Assembly (NCBI GenBank): GCA_033239005.1
Contig: BSQZ01000054.1
Location: forward strand, 765,931 to 829,930
DNA: 64,000 nt
From: Lamellibrachia satsuma
Taxonomy: Eukaryota; Annelida; Polychaeta; Sabellida; Siboglinidae
Direction of reading: 5' to 3'
The position numbers were made by a program, and so were the translations under genes. The stretch's first letter is position 1, and each line of letters begins with the position of its first letter. The notes under the pieces were generated by a model. The model saw only the letters and a list, made by a program, of their open reading frames with translations, made no database searches and was not told the origin of the DNA. Below are positions 32,620-46,029 of this stretch, one piece after another.

Positions 32620-32998
32620 TGGGTTCAGCCTACTGTTGCGTTTATCATTGGCGACCATGCTAACGGTTTGCTTGATTATAAGAAAACGGGACCATCAAAA
32701 ATTCTTAAACTTCTTACCTGCCGTTGTCATCATATCATTGACATGCTGATCGAGTTTAGTCAAAGTCTCTTACTTCTAACTCATTTAAAGTGCCTGAATG
32801 TGCCATACCCATCAATTTTTTTTTACCAATTTCTGCATGAATTACCATGCACACGTGTCTTGTGGCGAAAACAAATGCCAAAAATGTGCCTGGCTCAAAT
32901 GCAGTCATGTCAGATGATATGATTTTTTGAAAATTACACATCTAAGATTACTGTGCCCTACATTCGTGTGTAACACACCAGGAAGTCTAACTGAGGCA
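32620..32998. repeat. Internal direct repeat A, copy 2
   Basis: Equivalent of 24980-25437, with an internal deletion of about 80 bp near 32886. A' lies at 34700-35070. Confidence 0.8.
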
Positions 32999-32999
32999 T

Positions 33000-34700
33000 G
33001 GTCCCAAATAGGGAAGCTTTTTCCGGAGAAAGTGTCCAATTTTATATCAAGTTGTGGCACAATGTATATGTAAACCCATTATGAAGCACTCCTGCTTGCC
33101 ACGTCATTATTATTTGTTTCACAGCCAAATCAAAACAATGCCCTGCCCATAATATTAGCTGAAAACCAGTCACATAATTTAATTATAGGTAAATTTTTAC
33201 ACTTGATATATCATAAACCATGCACACTAGATTTCTAGAGCATTGCGAACCAATGAAACCTACTTACTGTCTCTTTAAATATACCAACTACTTATTTTCA
33301 AATTAATATTTATATAATTGCTTGATTTTTAACCAAATACGGCGCAACTTTGTCAGAAAAGTTACAATTTGTCACATTTAACAGGATTTTAAGTGATTTT
33401 CATTGTGTAGGACTTGTTAAATTTTATTGTTTATGTGACTGCTTTCATGCTTCTACTTGATAGGGTACATGGTGTACTGCTTGATTTGGATACGTCACCA
33501 TAAAGGGGTATCACATGACCAGATATCCGTTGTGGCCACATTTGAAAATGTTGATCTACGCAATGCTTCCAGTGGCTGTGACACAATCAGCATAGAACTA
33601 TTCTGTCCAAATTTGCTACCCAATATCACCAATGCACTGGGCCACATAACAAATATCACCAATGACTGTTCTGGTGCAAAATAGCTACCTGCTCCCTCAC
33701 AAACTGGTGCCATACCCCCTAATTTTGCCAAAATTTCCATTTTGGCAGCCGGTCAGTACCATGCTATTTGTGATTGCTACTGCTGTCTGTCTTTTGCAAG
33801 CAAACTTCACTTTTCCCAATAACCTATGCCTTTGGGAATGGTTATATCTTCTGTAAACCACTTTGTGGTTAGGGTTAGCTAGGGAAGGGGTTAGCTAGAG
33901 ATGGAGTTAGCTAGGGATGGGGTTAGCTACGGTTAGGCTTGCATACCTTCATCTCCTTGTGTTCGTACACTTACAAAGAACTGCACACAATATGAAATGA
34001 GTATTGAGACGTAGTGAATAGACATTTATGAAAATTACCGTTGATTTCCCAATACAAAAATGCGCTTATGTTAAGGTTTTAGCTTACCGTAAACTGTTTC
34101 AGGCAATTTTAACAGATGAAAAATTTTTTTTTTTATTTATTGACAACTAAATATCTTATTAACCATCAAATAGCGTAACAGACCAGCTGATGCACATCAA
34201 ACGTTATAGTGCAGCATTAAAATGTACGTTTGTTTGACATTTTTGATATATAGTAGATCAGTTATAGGATACCTCCTAAAGGAGACAGTTACAAAGTTTA
34301 TATAATAGCGGCACTTAACAAGTAATGCTCTTGTTGACTAGATGGAATCAATAAAATATAAATAATAATATAACATTAATTAGCCTGATATAAACAATGT
34401 TCTAAGTAAATGCACGCAACATGAGGCAAGTTAGCAGCCGTTTTGATTTATTCGTGTGATTCTATGCTGGAGCATGTAACTGAGTGTCACTGCACGACTG
34501 TAGTCACATCTGAGTCGGCAATTAATAGCTTCATATTTAACAATTCTTCCTTTTGTGCAGCCTGTCCACAGTACATACTCATTGTCTGGTGACAGACACA
34601 CGTTTTCATGCATTTAATCAGTGTATTTTTGATTAAAAAAAACCCTCCTTCATGACTGTTAGATGGCTACTGCATTTCCGTTGCCACGGTACTTATTTTG
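33000..34700. other. 2-kb block between A and A', copy 2
   Basis: Nearly identical to 25438-27138. No gene recognised. Confidence 0.5.
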
Positions 34701-35209
34701 GGTTCAGCCCACTGTTATGTTTCCCATTGGCGACCATGTTAACGTTTTGCATGATTATAAGAAAACGGGACCATCAAAAATGCCTGAACGTGCCATACCC
34801 ATCAATTTTTTTTTACCAATTTCTGCATGAATTACTATGAACACGTGCCTTGTGCCGAAAAAAATGCCAAAAATCCTTCCGCCTATTGAAATCGCCTAAA
34901 AATGAACAGTTACATTGCCAACGTGTTCTACCAGCAAACTTGCCAATGTGCCTGGCTCAAATGCAGTCATTTCAGATGATATGATTTTTAGAAAATTACA
35001 CATCTAAGATTACTCTGCCCTACATTCGTGTGTACCACACCAGGAAGTCTAACTGAGGCATGATCCCTCTGTCAGTCTGACGTGCATCTTACTTATCCTA
35101 CAGTAGCGCCCCATGGTGGGCCGGTGCCAACTAATGGCACCATATAGTGGGTCAGGAACTAGCCAGTTCTGCCACACGCTGACCTAAACAGGAAAACTTC
35201 CATTCACAG

Positions 35210-36310
35210 CAGGGTTGAAAAAATCATGATTTTTTCCGATAAAAAAATCGGATTTTTTATTTAAATCAGATTTTATTTTATTTTTTTTTTTTAATCTGGT
35301 TTGTAGACATTGATATACAGTCGCGCCTCGTTATACTGCGGTGGTCGGGGTTCACGATATCGGACCCGTATCTGCCACCAGGGGTATAGTACCAAGAACA
35401 GCAATTAACATGCCACTGTGAGGAAGCCCTGTTGTGCCGCACGGTTTATAAAGCTTATTTAGAGTAGAAAATTAACGTTAATGTGTGTTGTATCGATTTT
35501 AAAATGTCATACTTTATCGAATGTTGAACTGAATAAAATACATGTGTGTGGAATTGATTGTGGAATACAAATAATCTGTTACGATGGACTGACTGATTGC
35601 CGCCACTGTGAGGAAGTCCTGTTGTGCCGCACGGTTTATAAAGCTTATTTAGAGTAGAATATTAACGTCAATGTGTTGTATCGAATTTAAAATGTCATAC
35701 TTTGTCGAATGTTGAACTGAATAAACTAAACGTGTGTGGAATTGTGGAATACAAATCGACAATAATCTGCGACGATGGGCAGACTGTATGACGCGTCACT
35801 GTGAGTAATGCTAATCGAAAACAATAACCTGGAGACGATCAGCGGAACATACATAGGAGTTTACGCATGCAGCGTAAACATTGATTAAAAACGATAATGG
35901 GTACAATCGATAGTTTATTGATTATAAATCACTTTACATAAATTTGCCATAAAGTTATATCCAATGCTAGCATAATATCCGTCTGATGAAGTCAGCTGAA
36001 AGATGCCGAAACGTCACAAGTAAACAAACGTAATTTTTAAATGAATCAAACGATTAAGTCAATGACTTATTGTATAAAAAAGACTAGTCTACAAAACATT
36101 TTCAGCACAATACTAGTGTCACTACTGTCAATGCTGAAATCAGGTTCACGGGGCCGCAAAAAAGTATGTGACTCTTTTCTGTTTGCGGCTGGCAAACAGA
36201 ACTTTCTTGGCAGTGTTCAGGAAGCTGGACATCTGCATCACTTTGACATAGTCACTACCACGAGATTCCACCCACTGTAAACCAATTTCTAACACCGCCA
36301 CAAATTTTTT
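35210..36310. mobile_element. hAT left end with nested pogo-like element (copy 2)
   Basis: CAGGGTTG at 35210, pogo-type CAGTCGCGCCTCG at 35318. The - strand at 36146-36310 gives the same transposase tail (QWVESRGSDY, FFAAP). Confidence 0.7.
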
Positions 36311-37409
36311 AAGAAGCTTAATATCAGACACATGCACTTTTGGCGGCTTGCATAACATGATGTGGTTTCAGTTTGATTTGGTATTGGTGAAATGTCACAC
36401 CTTCATTCATTGATCTGCACATTGAAGCCACAGGGGTAATTCCCTTCAAAGGTTTTCTCAGTAAGAAGCCTCGAGTTAATATCCACCACAGTTGTATTGG
36501 ATACCAATTCAAGCCTCAATCATTTCTCTGTTAAATTATTCCTCTTTTTTATGTAAGCCAGGAAGTCCACAATGAAACGGTTTTTCTTCAGTTAGTCATG
36601 AATTGCATGAGTGAGCATAAATGAAAGCCGTCAATACTGTCTCACAAAAGTCGAGAAGTCTTTTCATGATTTGTCACATTAAGCCGTGCAAACAAATTAA
36701 TTTAAAAGCAAAGTTAAACCAATTGCTAAGTTTATTATAAAAGACACATTGATAAACATCACGATTATGCGTATATTACAATATATTACAATATATTTTT
36801 TAAAAATTTATTCTCACAATTTTGGTTTAGGTAGTTTATAATTACAATTGGATAATAATTCAAATGTACTCTTGTGTTTCGCAGGTATAACATTTTCCAA
36901 TGCATTGACATCGAGAAGTTGATAAAGAAACGAAATACACAGTGATGCACACTGAAAACAGAAGTGGTAGGATAAAATGTCCTGAAACTCTGAAATCAAT
37001 CAATCAACAATGTCCTGACTCAACAAAAGCAATAGGTCATTCTACATTTCCAACATTCAATTTAATAGAAGGCAAATTGTAATTGATACTTCACAATATT
37101 TGCTCTGATTGATTTATAAAACGACACAAAGCTCACCTAAAGGGACTGGGGCATTGCACCTCGTAATAAAAACATTAATTTGATGATAAGTGGTTTCGAC
37201 CATGTGGAGTAACTTCAATTCCTGGCGTTCTACACGATCCAAAGTGAACCCGAATACTAATCTTAAATCATAATTTCATCACAATATAAAACATATATTT
37301 GAGTGTGAGAAATAGATAGGTGACAATTTCTGAAAATATCTGACTAGGTAGATGAAAAAACAGCAAGCTTGCCCACATCACTTGTCAATAATCAGGGAAA
37401 GCAGTGTTT

Positions 37410-37551
37410 CAATCATTACGCGAAATGACTGCACCTCTTTTTCAGTCATTTCATGTAATGGCAGAAATTGTCAGTCATTTCGCGAAATGCCTGAGTGAAA
37501 CAGTCATTTCGCGTAATGCCTAAACATGTCAGTTATTACGCGAAATGACTG
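37410..37551. repeat. Array of five 22-bp palindromes (copy 2)
   Basis: Starts at 37410, 37443, 37472, 37501 and 37530, the same 33/29/29/29 spacing as copy 1. Confidence 0.92.
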
Positions 37552-37569
37552 ATTACGCAGATTGAGTGT

Positions 37570-37572
<3 letters not shown>

Positions 37573-37614
<42 letters not shown>
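37573..37614. repeat. (TA)n between tandem copies 2 and 3
   Basis: 42 bp, much shorter than the tract between copies 1 and 2. Confidence 0.95.
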
Positions 37615-37616
<2 letters not shown>

Positions 37617-37686
37617 GTCCACCTAGACGTAGTGATTGCATGGGTACGTATACCTGGTCTAAATCAAGTTATATATATATATATAT

Positions 37687-38310
37687 TGACTGGTGCAATT
37701 ATGATAGCGAGGTGCACTTTAAAACCACAACTTGTGTATGTCGGGGGATGCAAACGAAGAAAAAATGTGTACTTTAAATTAGAGTCGGAACAACAATATA
37801 TATATTATTATTATGATAAATCGGTTCACACTTCTACTTCGTTAATTGGCAGCGTCCATAAGTTAAGTCAGGATTTCACGCCAATACACATGCTGCACGT
37901 GCCGGATGTGAAGGTGCGAGTAAAAGTATGTATAAGGTGCGAGTAAAGTATGAACACAGTGCGAGTAAAAACACAGGTCACGGTATAGATTTGTGACTGT
38001 GTGGTAACAGCTCCTCTGAAGGCCTCGAAAGTTGGAGCTACCAACACGTTTCCGGGGAGGGCATTCCACCATGCGTGGGAAGAAGGATTTGCTGTACACT
38101 TGGATGCGAGCTGGGGTGATTTGATATTTGTTTGGGTGGTAATATCTTGTGCTGTTCGGGAGCATTGGGGCAAGGTAGCGATTGTCATTGGTGGCAATCT
38201 GCTGGGTATGGATCCTATACATCAAGAGGAGGCAAGATAGTTGTCTTCTTTTCTCGAGTGTGTCCCAGTGTCAGTGAAGGTTGTTGATCATAGCGGACAC
38301 ACACTCGTTG
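37687..38310 (-). mobile_element. LINE 3' end (antisense) in copy 3
   Basis: Same fragment as in copies 1 and 2 (SKSFFPRMVE, WWNALPGNVLVAPTFEAFR). Confidence 0.75.
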
Positions 38311-39667
38311 AACGTATTCGCCAAGTGGCATTTCAGCCGTCATATATAATGCAAAACTGCCTGTATGCACTCAAAGTCGGCACCCTTCATGAATTGTGAT
38401 CGGAAAATAAACAAGTGGTGCACTGTTTTGAGATCATCCCTAATTACAATAGGAATTTCCCGTGTGCGTATAGTTTCGGTATAGATTATTTACGATCCTC
38501 CTGGTGAACTAATCTGGAACTTTACTGTCTACATTTTCTGTTGTTGTTACCGGGCATGGAAAGTGTCGGGATGCAATGTGCGAATTGTATGGATTATCAT
38601 CCCTCTAACTCTAAACACGACACTTTAAGTGTAAAGTAGTAATGCATTTTCTTTAAAAGTGATGGCCTCAACTGGCATTACCCGTTGCGCCATCTGGCGA
38701 GCAATAATGATAAAAAAAATTAACACAGCACGTCAGTCATTTTCCCGGAAAGTGCAGGTATAGTTTCGAGAAATCTTGTCGATACATGCCCATCGACATT
38801 GTCCGCAGAATATCAGAAGACGTATGACATGTGTTATGATATTACAGGACGATTATTTTATTTAGCCAAAACATACGGCTTTAGTTTAGACTAGTCGTAG
38901 ACGTATACACGTAAGCGTATATATCGACTATACGCTGTCACTGTCACTAACTAAAGTCAAGAGTACTGGCTACCCGAAGATAAACGAGACGAGTGAGATA
39001 ATTGTCCGCTTCAAAAGCGAAACAGGTACGTTTGGATTTTCAATATGTGTGCACTTCACGGCTGGTTTATTTGTGTGTTGCAGTTGCAAAAGGCGCAAAG
39101 CCAAACTCAATCTTCAAAGCAGGCTGAACAAGGAATTTGAATGAATTTTAAATGTGTCGTGATTTTGGTTATTACACATTTAGAATACGGTAGATGTTAA
39201 GAAAAATTACTGTAAATGTTGTTACCACCATAAACCCATAAAACTTGTTTTTGGGTCAACCTCCCACCACTATTGGGGCTAGGCCTGCCCTCTGCCTCTG
39301 GGTTCAGCCTAATGTTACATTTTCCATTGGCGACCATGTTAACGTTTTGCATGATTATAAGAAAACGGGACCATCAAAAATGCTTAAACTTCTTACCTGC
39401 CGTTGTCATCATATCATTGACATGCTAATCGAGTTTAGTCAAAGTCTCCTACTTCTAACTAATTTAAAATGCCTGAACGTGCCATGATCGAAGAGTGCGT
39501 GTGCGCCTACACGGCAGCACCAAAAACATTATCGGCTTTAGTGTAATCAATGTTAAGTGTTAAGGCACTATCACATGCCAATTTTAGCAAAGTGCTCTAT
39601 GAACATACAGTGATCGTGGGGAAGATAAAAGTTTCCGAAATTACGACGGAAATCGCTCAATTTACAG

Positions 39668-39943
39668 GTGGCACAATTACAGGTGGCACAAACAGCAGCA
39701 GATGATTCAGTCAAGCATGACGGCTGCCATGCAATATTCAGCGAAGGCTATCTACCAGTTGGCCGGCTTTATGTCAGGAAAACCAGTCAGCAGTTCATTG
39801 TGGAAAGCTCTGACAATGAACGGCATGCACGCAGCCAACCAGAAGAGGTCAACGAGGGGGTACAATGTTACGCAGACCCATTCAAGTGGTATTGTCTGGC
39901 TTCAGGCGCGTTCAATGTGTTAACACCACAGTCGGCAAGGTGA
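39668..39943 (+). pseudogene. Possible ORF1/5' region of the inserted LINE
   Basis: 91-codon frame just inside the 5' end. No ORF1 motif recognised; listed because it lies where ORF1 is expected. Confidence 0.3.
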
Positions 39944-41091
39944 GACATTGCAATGACAATTGTGTCAATCTGAACAATATGACATATACACAGGCGCGCC
40001 ACACACGCGCCCTAGGGAGCAACATGCAACATGACGTTAACGTTAGCAGAAATGGGGCTAATCACAACAACTTCATCAACGTACAATCGAACAAGTGGGA
40101 TCTACCAACCATCATCAATACTAACATTCGGGGTGCTTTGGCAAACAAAATCGATGAAATCAAAGTAATTAAAGATAACTACGGAGTGGATGTGCTAGCA
40201 GTCACTGAGACATGGTGTACCAGCAGAATGCCAGACAGCTCGCTCTCGTTACCCGGTTTCAACCTCTACAGGAGGGACAGGCAAGATGGCCGTCAACATG
40301 GGGGGATTGTTTGCTATGTACGAGATACAATCCCGACTAAGCAATGGACAGAACTAAACCAACCAGAACTTGAAACTATACGTCCACCAAAGATGCCTCG
40401 CAACCACCCGCAGATAACAATCTGCACAGTGTACCACCCTCCCGGGGCAGACGACTGGACATTGCTAAACCACATTGACCAATCTGTTGACTATGTACGC
40501 CGTCACCATCCATATACTGGCGTCATCATAATGGGCGACCTTAACAAGTTGAGAGATTCTCATTTGAAAAGAAATCACAACCTAAAACAAATTGTTGACA
40601 TACCAACACGAGGAACTGCGACACTGGACAACATCTATACCAACCTAACTGATTTATACCACCGTCCAGTAGTCATAGCACCGATTGGCCTATCGGATCA
40701 CATGGTGGTGGTATGTACTCCATCAACTTCCACGAAATATACAGAACCAGTCGTTTCAAAGACGTCTTCGCGCAGTTGCAGGCCTGATGATCGAGCCCGT
40801 TTTGTAGCAGCGTTCAACCTCATCTCGTGGAAAACCTTATTCCACCTACCAAGCTGCAAACAACAACTGCAGTTTTTCAATTCTACAATCAGAACTTTAC
40901 TCGACACACATCTCGCTGAACGAAAAATCAGACGTTGTTCCAGCGACAGACCTTGGATAGATGACAATTTCCGCTATCTAATACGTCGCCGCCAGATCGC
41001 GCTTCTTTCTGGGAACCAACCATTGTACCGGCATTACAGAAATAAAGTTAATCGTGACAGAAAGTCCTTGCAACGAAAGTATTACCAATGA
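39865..41091 (+). pseudogene. LINE endonuclease domain
   Basis: APE-type motifs in order: NTNIRGALANKIDEI, VTETW, GDLNKL (GDFN equivalent) and LSDHMVV. The region after it (KIRRCSSDRPWIDDNFRYLI) links to RT. Ends at an in-frame TGA after RKYYQ; the same frame continues KLKSLENEHPKRWW. Confidence 0.9.
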
Positions 41092-41139
41092 AAACTCAAA
41101 TCACTCGAGAATGAACATCCGAAACGATGGTGGAATAGC

Positions 41140-42754
41140 GTGAAGGAACTTGTAGGGGTTAAGGTCAACTGTGACAATCTACAAGGTCTTGCTAACACAC
41201 ACTGTTCAGGAAACGTCAGTATTCTAGCAAACGAAATAAGTGATTTCTTTGAGTCTGTGACCAAAGACTTCCCACCACTCTTACCCGTTGATGAGTTCTT
41301 ACCTCTGGGAGCTGACACGACGGTCCCAGATACCTACATCATCAACGTCGATAAAGTAGCCATATCACTATCACGAATTAAAACACACAAAGCAACCGGC
41401 CCGGACGAGATACCCAACTGGATCTTACATGACTACACCGCCATCCTCGCTCCTCCCGTCTGCGCGATATTCTACGGGAAGGAACCGTGCCTGCCCTGTG
41501 GAAATGCGCTGACGTTCGACCAGTGCCTAAAATTCGACCACCAGCGCCAATTGATAAAGACCTGCGCCCAATATCTTTCACGCCAGTTTTATCGAAGTGC
41601 TTGGAGAAATTCATGTGCACGTGGATAATGGACATTACCATGGACCAGATTGATCCTCAGCAATATGGATCAATCAAAGGAACATCAACCGTACACGCAC
41701 TGGTCGAGCTTGTACACAAGTGGAAATACGCGGTTGAGACACCTGGAACCATAGTACGAATACTTCTCGTCGATTTCAGCAAAGCGTTTGACAGAGTCGA
41801 CCATCACATTTTAATGACGAAATGTGCATCTCTCGGACTGCCAACTTTTATCATCAAATGGCTGACATCCTTCCTGTGCCAACGCAAACAGAGGGTAAAG
41901 ATCGGGAGTGTGAAATCAGAGTACACCACTGTCAATGCAGGTGTCCCACAAGGCACGATATTTGGACCAATCGGCTTCCTACACCATATATTAATGATCT
42001 GCAAACAGTATGCGAACATATAAAATATGTCGACGATTGCACAATATGGGAAGCGTCTTCATCCTCCGGAATTGACAGCTTACTCCAAGTAACAGCAGAC
42101 GAAGTTGGGCAATGGACAGCGAGTAACAAAATGGCCCTGAACTACAACAAGTCGAAAGAACTGCGAATGTGTTTCAAGAAATCAACTCCGGACATCGCAC
42201 TGCTAACCATCGAAGGTAGACCAATCCAACAAGTTAACAGCACTCGTCTACTAGGTGTGACTCTATCTGAAGATCTGAAGTGGCAATCACACATAGACGA
42301 AATCACTACAAAAGTAGATCAACGTCTATATTTCATCATCCTTCTCAAAAGAGCCGGCATTGACCCTCACCATCTCATCAACATATACACTTCAATCGTC
42401 CGATCGGTATTGGAGTACGCATGCCATGTGTGGCACACGAGCCTTACAAAAAAACAAACACAACAGATAGAACACATCCAGAGACGGGCAATGCGGATCA
42501 TTTTCCAAGATAAGTCGTACACCGAAGCCATCACCGCAGCCAATCTACCAACATTGTCAGACCGGAGGGAGACGTTATGTAGAGCATTATTCATAAGCAT
42601 GCAACAAACTACACATAAATTACACCATCTTCTGCCTCCCCTTCGGGAAACTCCATATACAACTCGAAACACGAGGACATACTGTGTGTCGCGTTGCAGA
42701 ACTGCAAGATTTCAGAACTCTTTTATACCATATGCTTTAAGACACTGGCAGTAA
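41140..42754 (+). pseudogene. LINE reverse transcriptase
   Basis: Frame 1 (41140-41490) has KATGPDEIPNWIL; frame 2 (41487-41990) has LLVDFSKAFDRVDHHIL and AGVPQGTIFGPIGF; frame 3 (from about 41980) has the catalytic KYVDDCTIW, then LLGVTLSEDLKWQSHI, SVLEYACHVWH and a stop at 42752. Two frameshifts. Confidence 0.9.
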
Positions 42755-43407
42755 TTATGAAAACATTTATAAATTAGTTACTTTTTACTTAATAATAGTA
42801 GGCCATATAATTTATTTTACTATAGTATTGCCTGTTTTAAGTTTTAAATTATGATTATGTCCTTCGTATTTACCTTGTTTATTTACAAACATAACTTTAA
42901 ATATGATGTTCATGCACCTTTTAAATTTGTTATATTTTAAGTCATACTTTTTGTCTTTATTTATTTATTATCATTGGTTGTTTTACTGTGCCAATTGTAT
43001 AATTCAACTGCTATAGTTGCCATTTTAATAAAATTATTATATTATTATACCCATAAATTTTTACCCATTTCTGCATGAATTACTATGCACACGTGCCTTG
43101 TGGCGAAAAAAATGCCAAAAATCTTTCCGCCTATTGAAATCACCTAAAAATCAACATTGCCAACATGTTCTACCAGCAAACTTGCCAATGTGCCTGGCTA
43201 TCTAAGATTACTGTGCCCTACATTCGTGTGTACCACACCAGGAAGTCTAACTGAGGCATGATCCCTCTGTCAGTCTGATGTGCATCTTACTTATCCTACA
43301 GTAGCGCCACATGGTGGGCGGGTGCCAAATAGTGGCGCCATGTAGTGGGTCAGTAACTAGCCAGTTCTGCCACACGCTGACCTAAACAGAAAAACTTCTA
43401 TTCACAG

Positions 43408-44775
43408 CAGGATTGAAAAAATCATCATTTGTTTCGATAAAAAATTGGATTTTTATTTAAATCGGATTTTATTTAATTTATTCATTTTTTAATCTGGTAT
43501 GTAGACATTGATATACAGTGGAGGCGCGTTAGGTGTTCCCGTATCTGCCACCAAGGGTACAGTACCAAGAACAGCAATTAACATGCCACTGTGAGGAATA
43601 GAATATTAACGTTAATGTGTGTTGTATCGATTTTAAAATGTCATACTTTATCGAATGTTGAACTGAATAAAATACATTGATTGTGGAATACAAATAATCT
43701 GTTACGATGGACTGACTGATTGCCGCCACTGTGAGGAAGTCCTGTTGTGCCGCACGGTTTAGAAAGCTTATTTAGAGTAAAATATTAACGTCAATATGTG
43801 TTGTATCGATTTTAAAATGTCATACTTTGTCGAATATTGAACTGAATAAACTAAACGTGTGTGGAATTGTGGAATACAAATCGACAATAATCTGCGACGA
43901 TGGGCTGACTGTATGAAGCGTCACTGTGAGTAATGCTCATCGAAAACAATAACCTGGAGACAATCAGCGGAACATATATACGAGTTTACGCATGCAGCGC
44001 AAACATTGATTAAAAACGACAATGGGTACAATCGTTAGTTTATTGATTATAAATCACTTTACATACATTTGCCATAAAGTTATATCCAATGCTAGCATAA
44101 TATCCGTCTGATGAAGTCAGCTGAAAGATGCCGAAACGTCACAAGTAAACAAACGTATTTTTTAAGTGAATCAAACGATTAAGTCAATGACTTATTGCAT
44201 AAAAAAGACTAGTCTACAAAACATTTTCAGCACAATACTAGTGTCACTACTGTCAATGCTGAAATCAGCGTTCACGGGGCCGCAAAAAAGTATGTGACTC
44301 TTTTCTGTTTGCGGCTGGCAAACAGATTTTTTTTGGCAGTGCTCAGGAAGCTGGACATCTGCGTCACGTTGACATAGTCACTACCACGAGATTCCACCCA
44401 TTGTAAACCAATTTCCAACGCAGCCACTACCTCCGATGGTAAAGGGAGTCTTCGGACTTCTACTTCTTCCACTATCGTGTTCGCGTTGTCATCTCTTGTT
44501 TCGGATGTTGCATCACCGACGATCTGTTCATCAGTTAACTGTTCGGTAACTGCGCACAATTCATCAATCGTAGTCCATTCTGTGATTAAATCTTCCAACG
44601 ATTGGTCCACGTCAAGTTGCTCTCTCAGTCTGTGTTCAGCAGTTTCTATGTCTTCTTCGCTAAATCCGAGGAAGTCGGATTCGGCACTTGTTACGTCATC
44701 CACGGATGGATTGGACGTTGCGTCAGGGAATGCTGGAGCGAGTCCCTCCATCCAACAATTTTCGATGGTTGTTGA
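43408..44775 (-). mobile_element. hAT left end and pogo-like element, copy 3
   Basis: CAGGATTG at 43408 (one change from CAGGGTTG), nested pogo end CAGTGGAGGCGCG at 43516, and the longest surviving transposase tail on the - strand. Confidence 0.65.
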
Positions 44776-44783
44776 CGGATTTT
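44272..44783 (-). pseudogene. pogo/Tigger-like transposase, C-terminal 170 residues
   Basis: The - strand reads STTIENCWMEGLAPAFPD (the TI.NCW..G motif at the end of pogo-type DDE transposases), an acidic stretch (LGFSEEDIETAEHRL), then ALEIGLQWVESRGSDY and SRKQKRVTYFFAAP with the stop at 44272. The catalytic DDE core is absent. Copies 1 and 2 keep only the last 50 or so residues. Confidence 0.75.
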
Positions 44784-45325
44784 ATTTATTTTATTTTTTT
44801 AAATCTAGTATGTAAACATTTATATAGATGTTTGGGTACTTGTCTTAACAGAGTGTACATGATTTTTGCTTATATAAAGACATTAGACAATGTCCACAAA
44901 GCCTCACCCCCTGTAGTTGCATAATCTGTCTTGGAAAGGAAAGCATGCTATGTGTCTGAGGCTGTAGCAGTGCTAATTACTGTTTGCTGAGAGGGTGGAT
45001 TAGCACCTGTCCAGGGCTCTGTGTACTCTAAGGGTCCCTAACCAGAGTGCAAACTGGTACAGTAGTAGACAAATGTAGCCCAGACTGTCTCACTTGAGTC
45101 AAGATACTGAATTGGTAACAACTAGCACAAGCTTTAAGTGGACTCAGGGCTTCTGAGTTGAAAAGATAGTTCCTCTTGAAGACAAATTTGTGTGGCTTCA
45201 CTGCTTTCAGAAAGGGAATAACTCAAACATACACAATGTCATAAAATATTTGAATATCAGGCTATCTGATGACAATACAACTACACAAGTGTGCACACAG
45301 TGTGCTTTTGTATTAAAAAACAAAC

Positions 45326-46029
45326 ATGGACATAACGCATATTGCATGTACTTTTTGTCTAAAATTGAAGAATGATTGATTGATTGATTAAAGTTGAAAA
45401 ATTCAAGGATCATATATGCTGAAACATTTTCCTACTATGTATACCCCGGTAATTGTAATTTAGTTGTTTTTAGGCTCAATTTGTAATTGACCATTTTAAC
45501 TGACCATTGTAATAGAACCCTGGCAAAAATGCACAAATTTATCTAAAATCCTGTCTATTATTACAATGTATTATCCACTTCTATTTATTTATTATCGTAT
45601 TTTTTATTTTATATACAGTATATCATTTTAAAATGTGATTTTATATGTATTGTATTGTACATGATCACACTTGTGAAAGGGGCAGTTATGATTTGATCAT
45701 GTCTAAGTTGTTATTATTATTAAAAATGAGCAGAATAGTGTACTTGTACTGAACCTTCCAACCAATGCAGTTGGCCCTTTATGAAACAGCGTAATTTATC
45801 TTTTGAAATAATGTAATTGAGTTTTTATGCAGTAAATGTAATTGATGGTTGTAATTGATGGTTGTATTGGAATCTAACTGTACTGACGTGTGTTTTCAAA
45901 GAATATCAGACTTTTTTACCAGAAAGAAACCATGTAAAACCTGTTATAATAATAGTAATTATTATTATTATTTTCTATTGTGCCACGTCCTATCAAATTT
46001 GCAGTGTTTTACAAAGAACCTGATTAAAA
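45326..46029. other. Unique spacer, no gene recognised
   Basis: AT-rich with (GATT)n near 45375 and (TTA)n near 45955. Confidence 0.5.

Larger units (their letters stand above)
39486..43048 (+). mobile_element. Near-full-length non-LTR retrotransposon inserted in copy 3
   Basis: About 3.5 kb between GCCAT and ACCCAT of the host unit, with an (ATT)-rich 3' tail near 43030-43048. It encodes an APE-type endonuclease and an RT in three frames. One TGA (41089-41091) and two frameshifts separate the parts, so it is recently dead. It belongs to the CR1/L2 group in the broad sense; the clade is uncertain. The target duplication, if any, is very short. Confidence 0.9.
37615..45325. repeat. Tandem unit, copy 3 (rearranged)
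   Basis: Begins like copies 1 and 2 and contains the antisense LINE 3' end (37687-38310), the empty hAT site and a single A repeat interrupted by a LINE. It resumes at 43049 with the A' flank, keeps a longer pogo transposase tail, then switches at about 44775 into sequence matching the interior of the hAT MITE (31800-32310), ending near 45325. More diverged than copies 1 and 2 are from each other. Confidence 0.85.
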
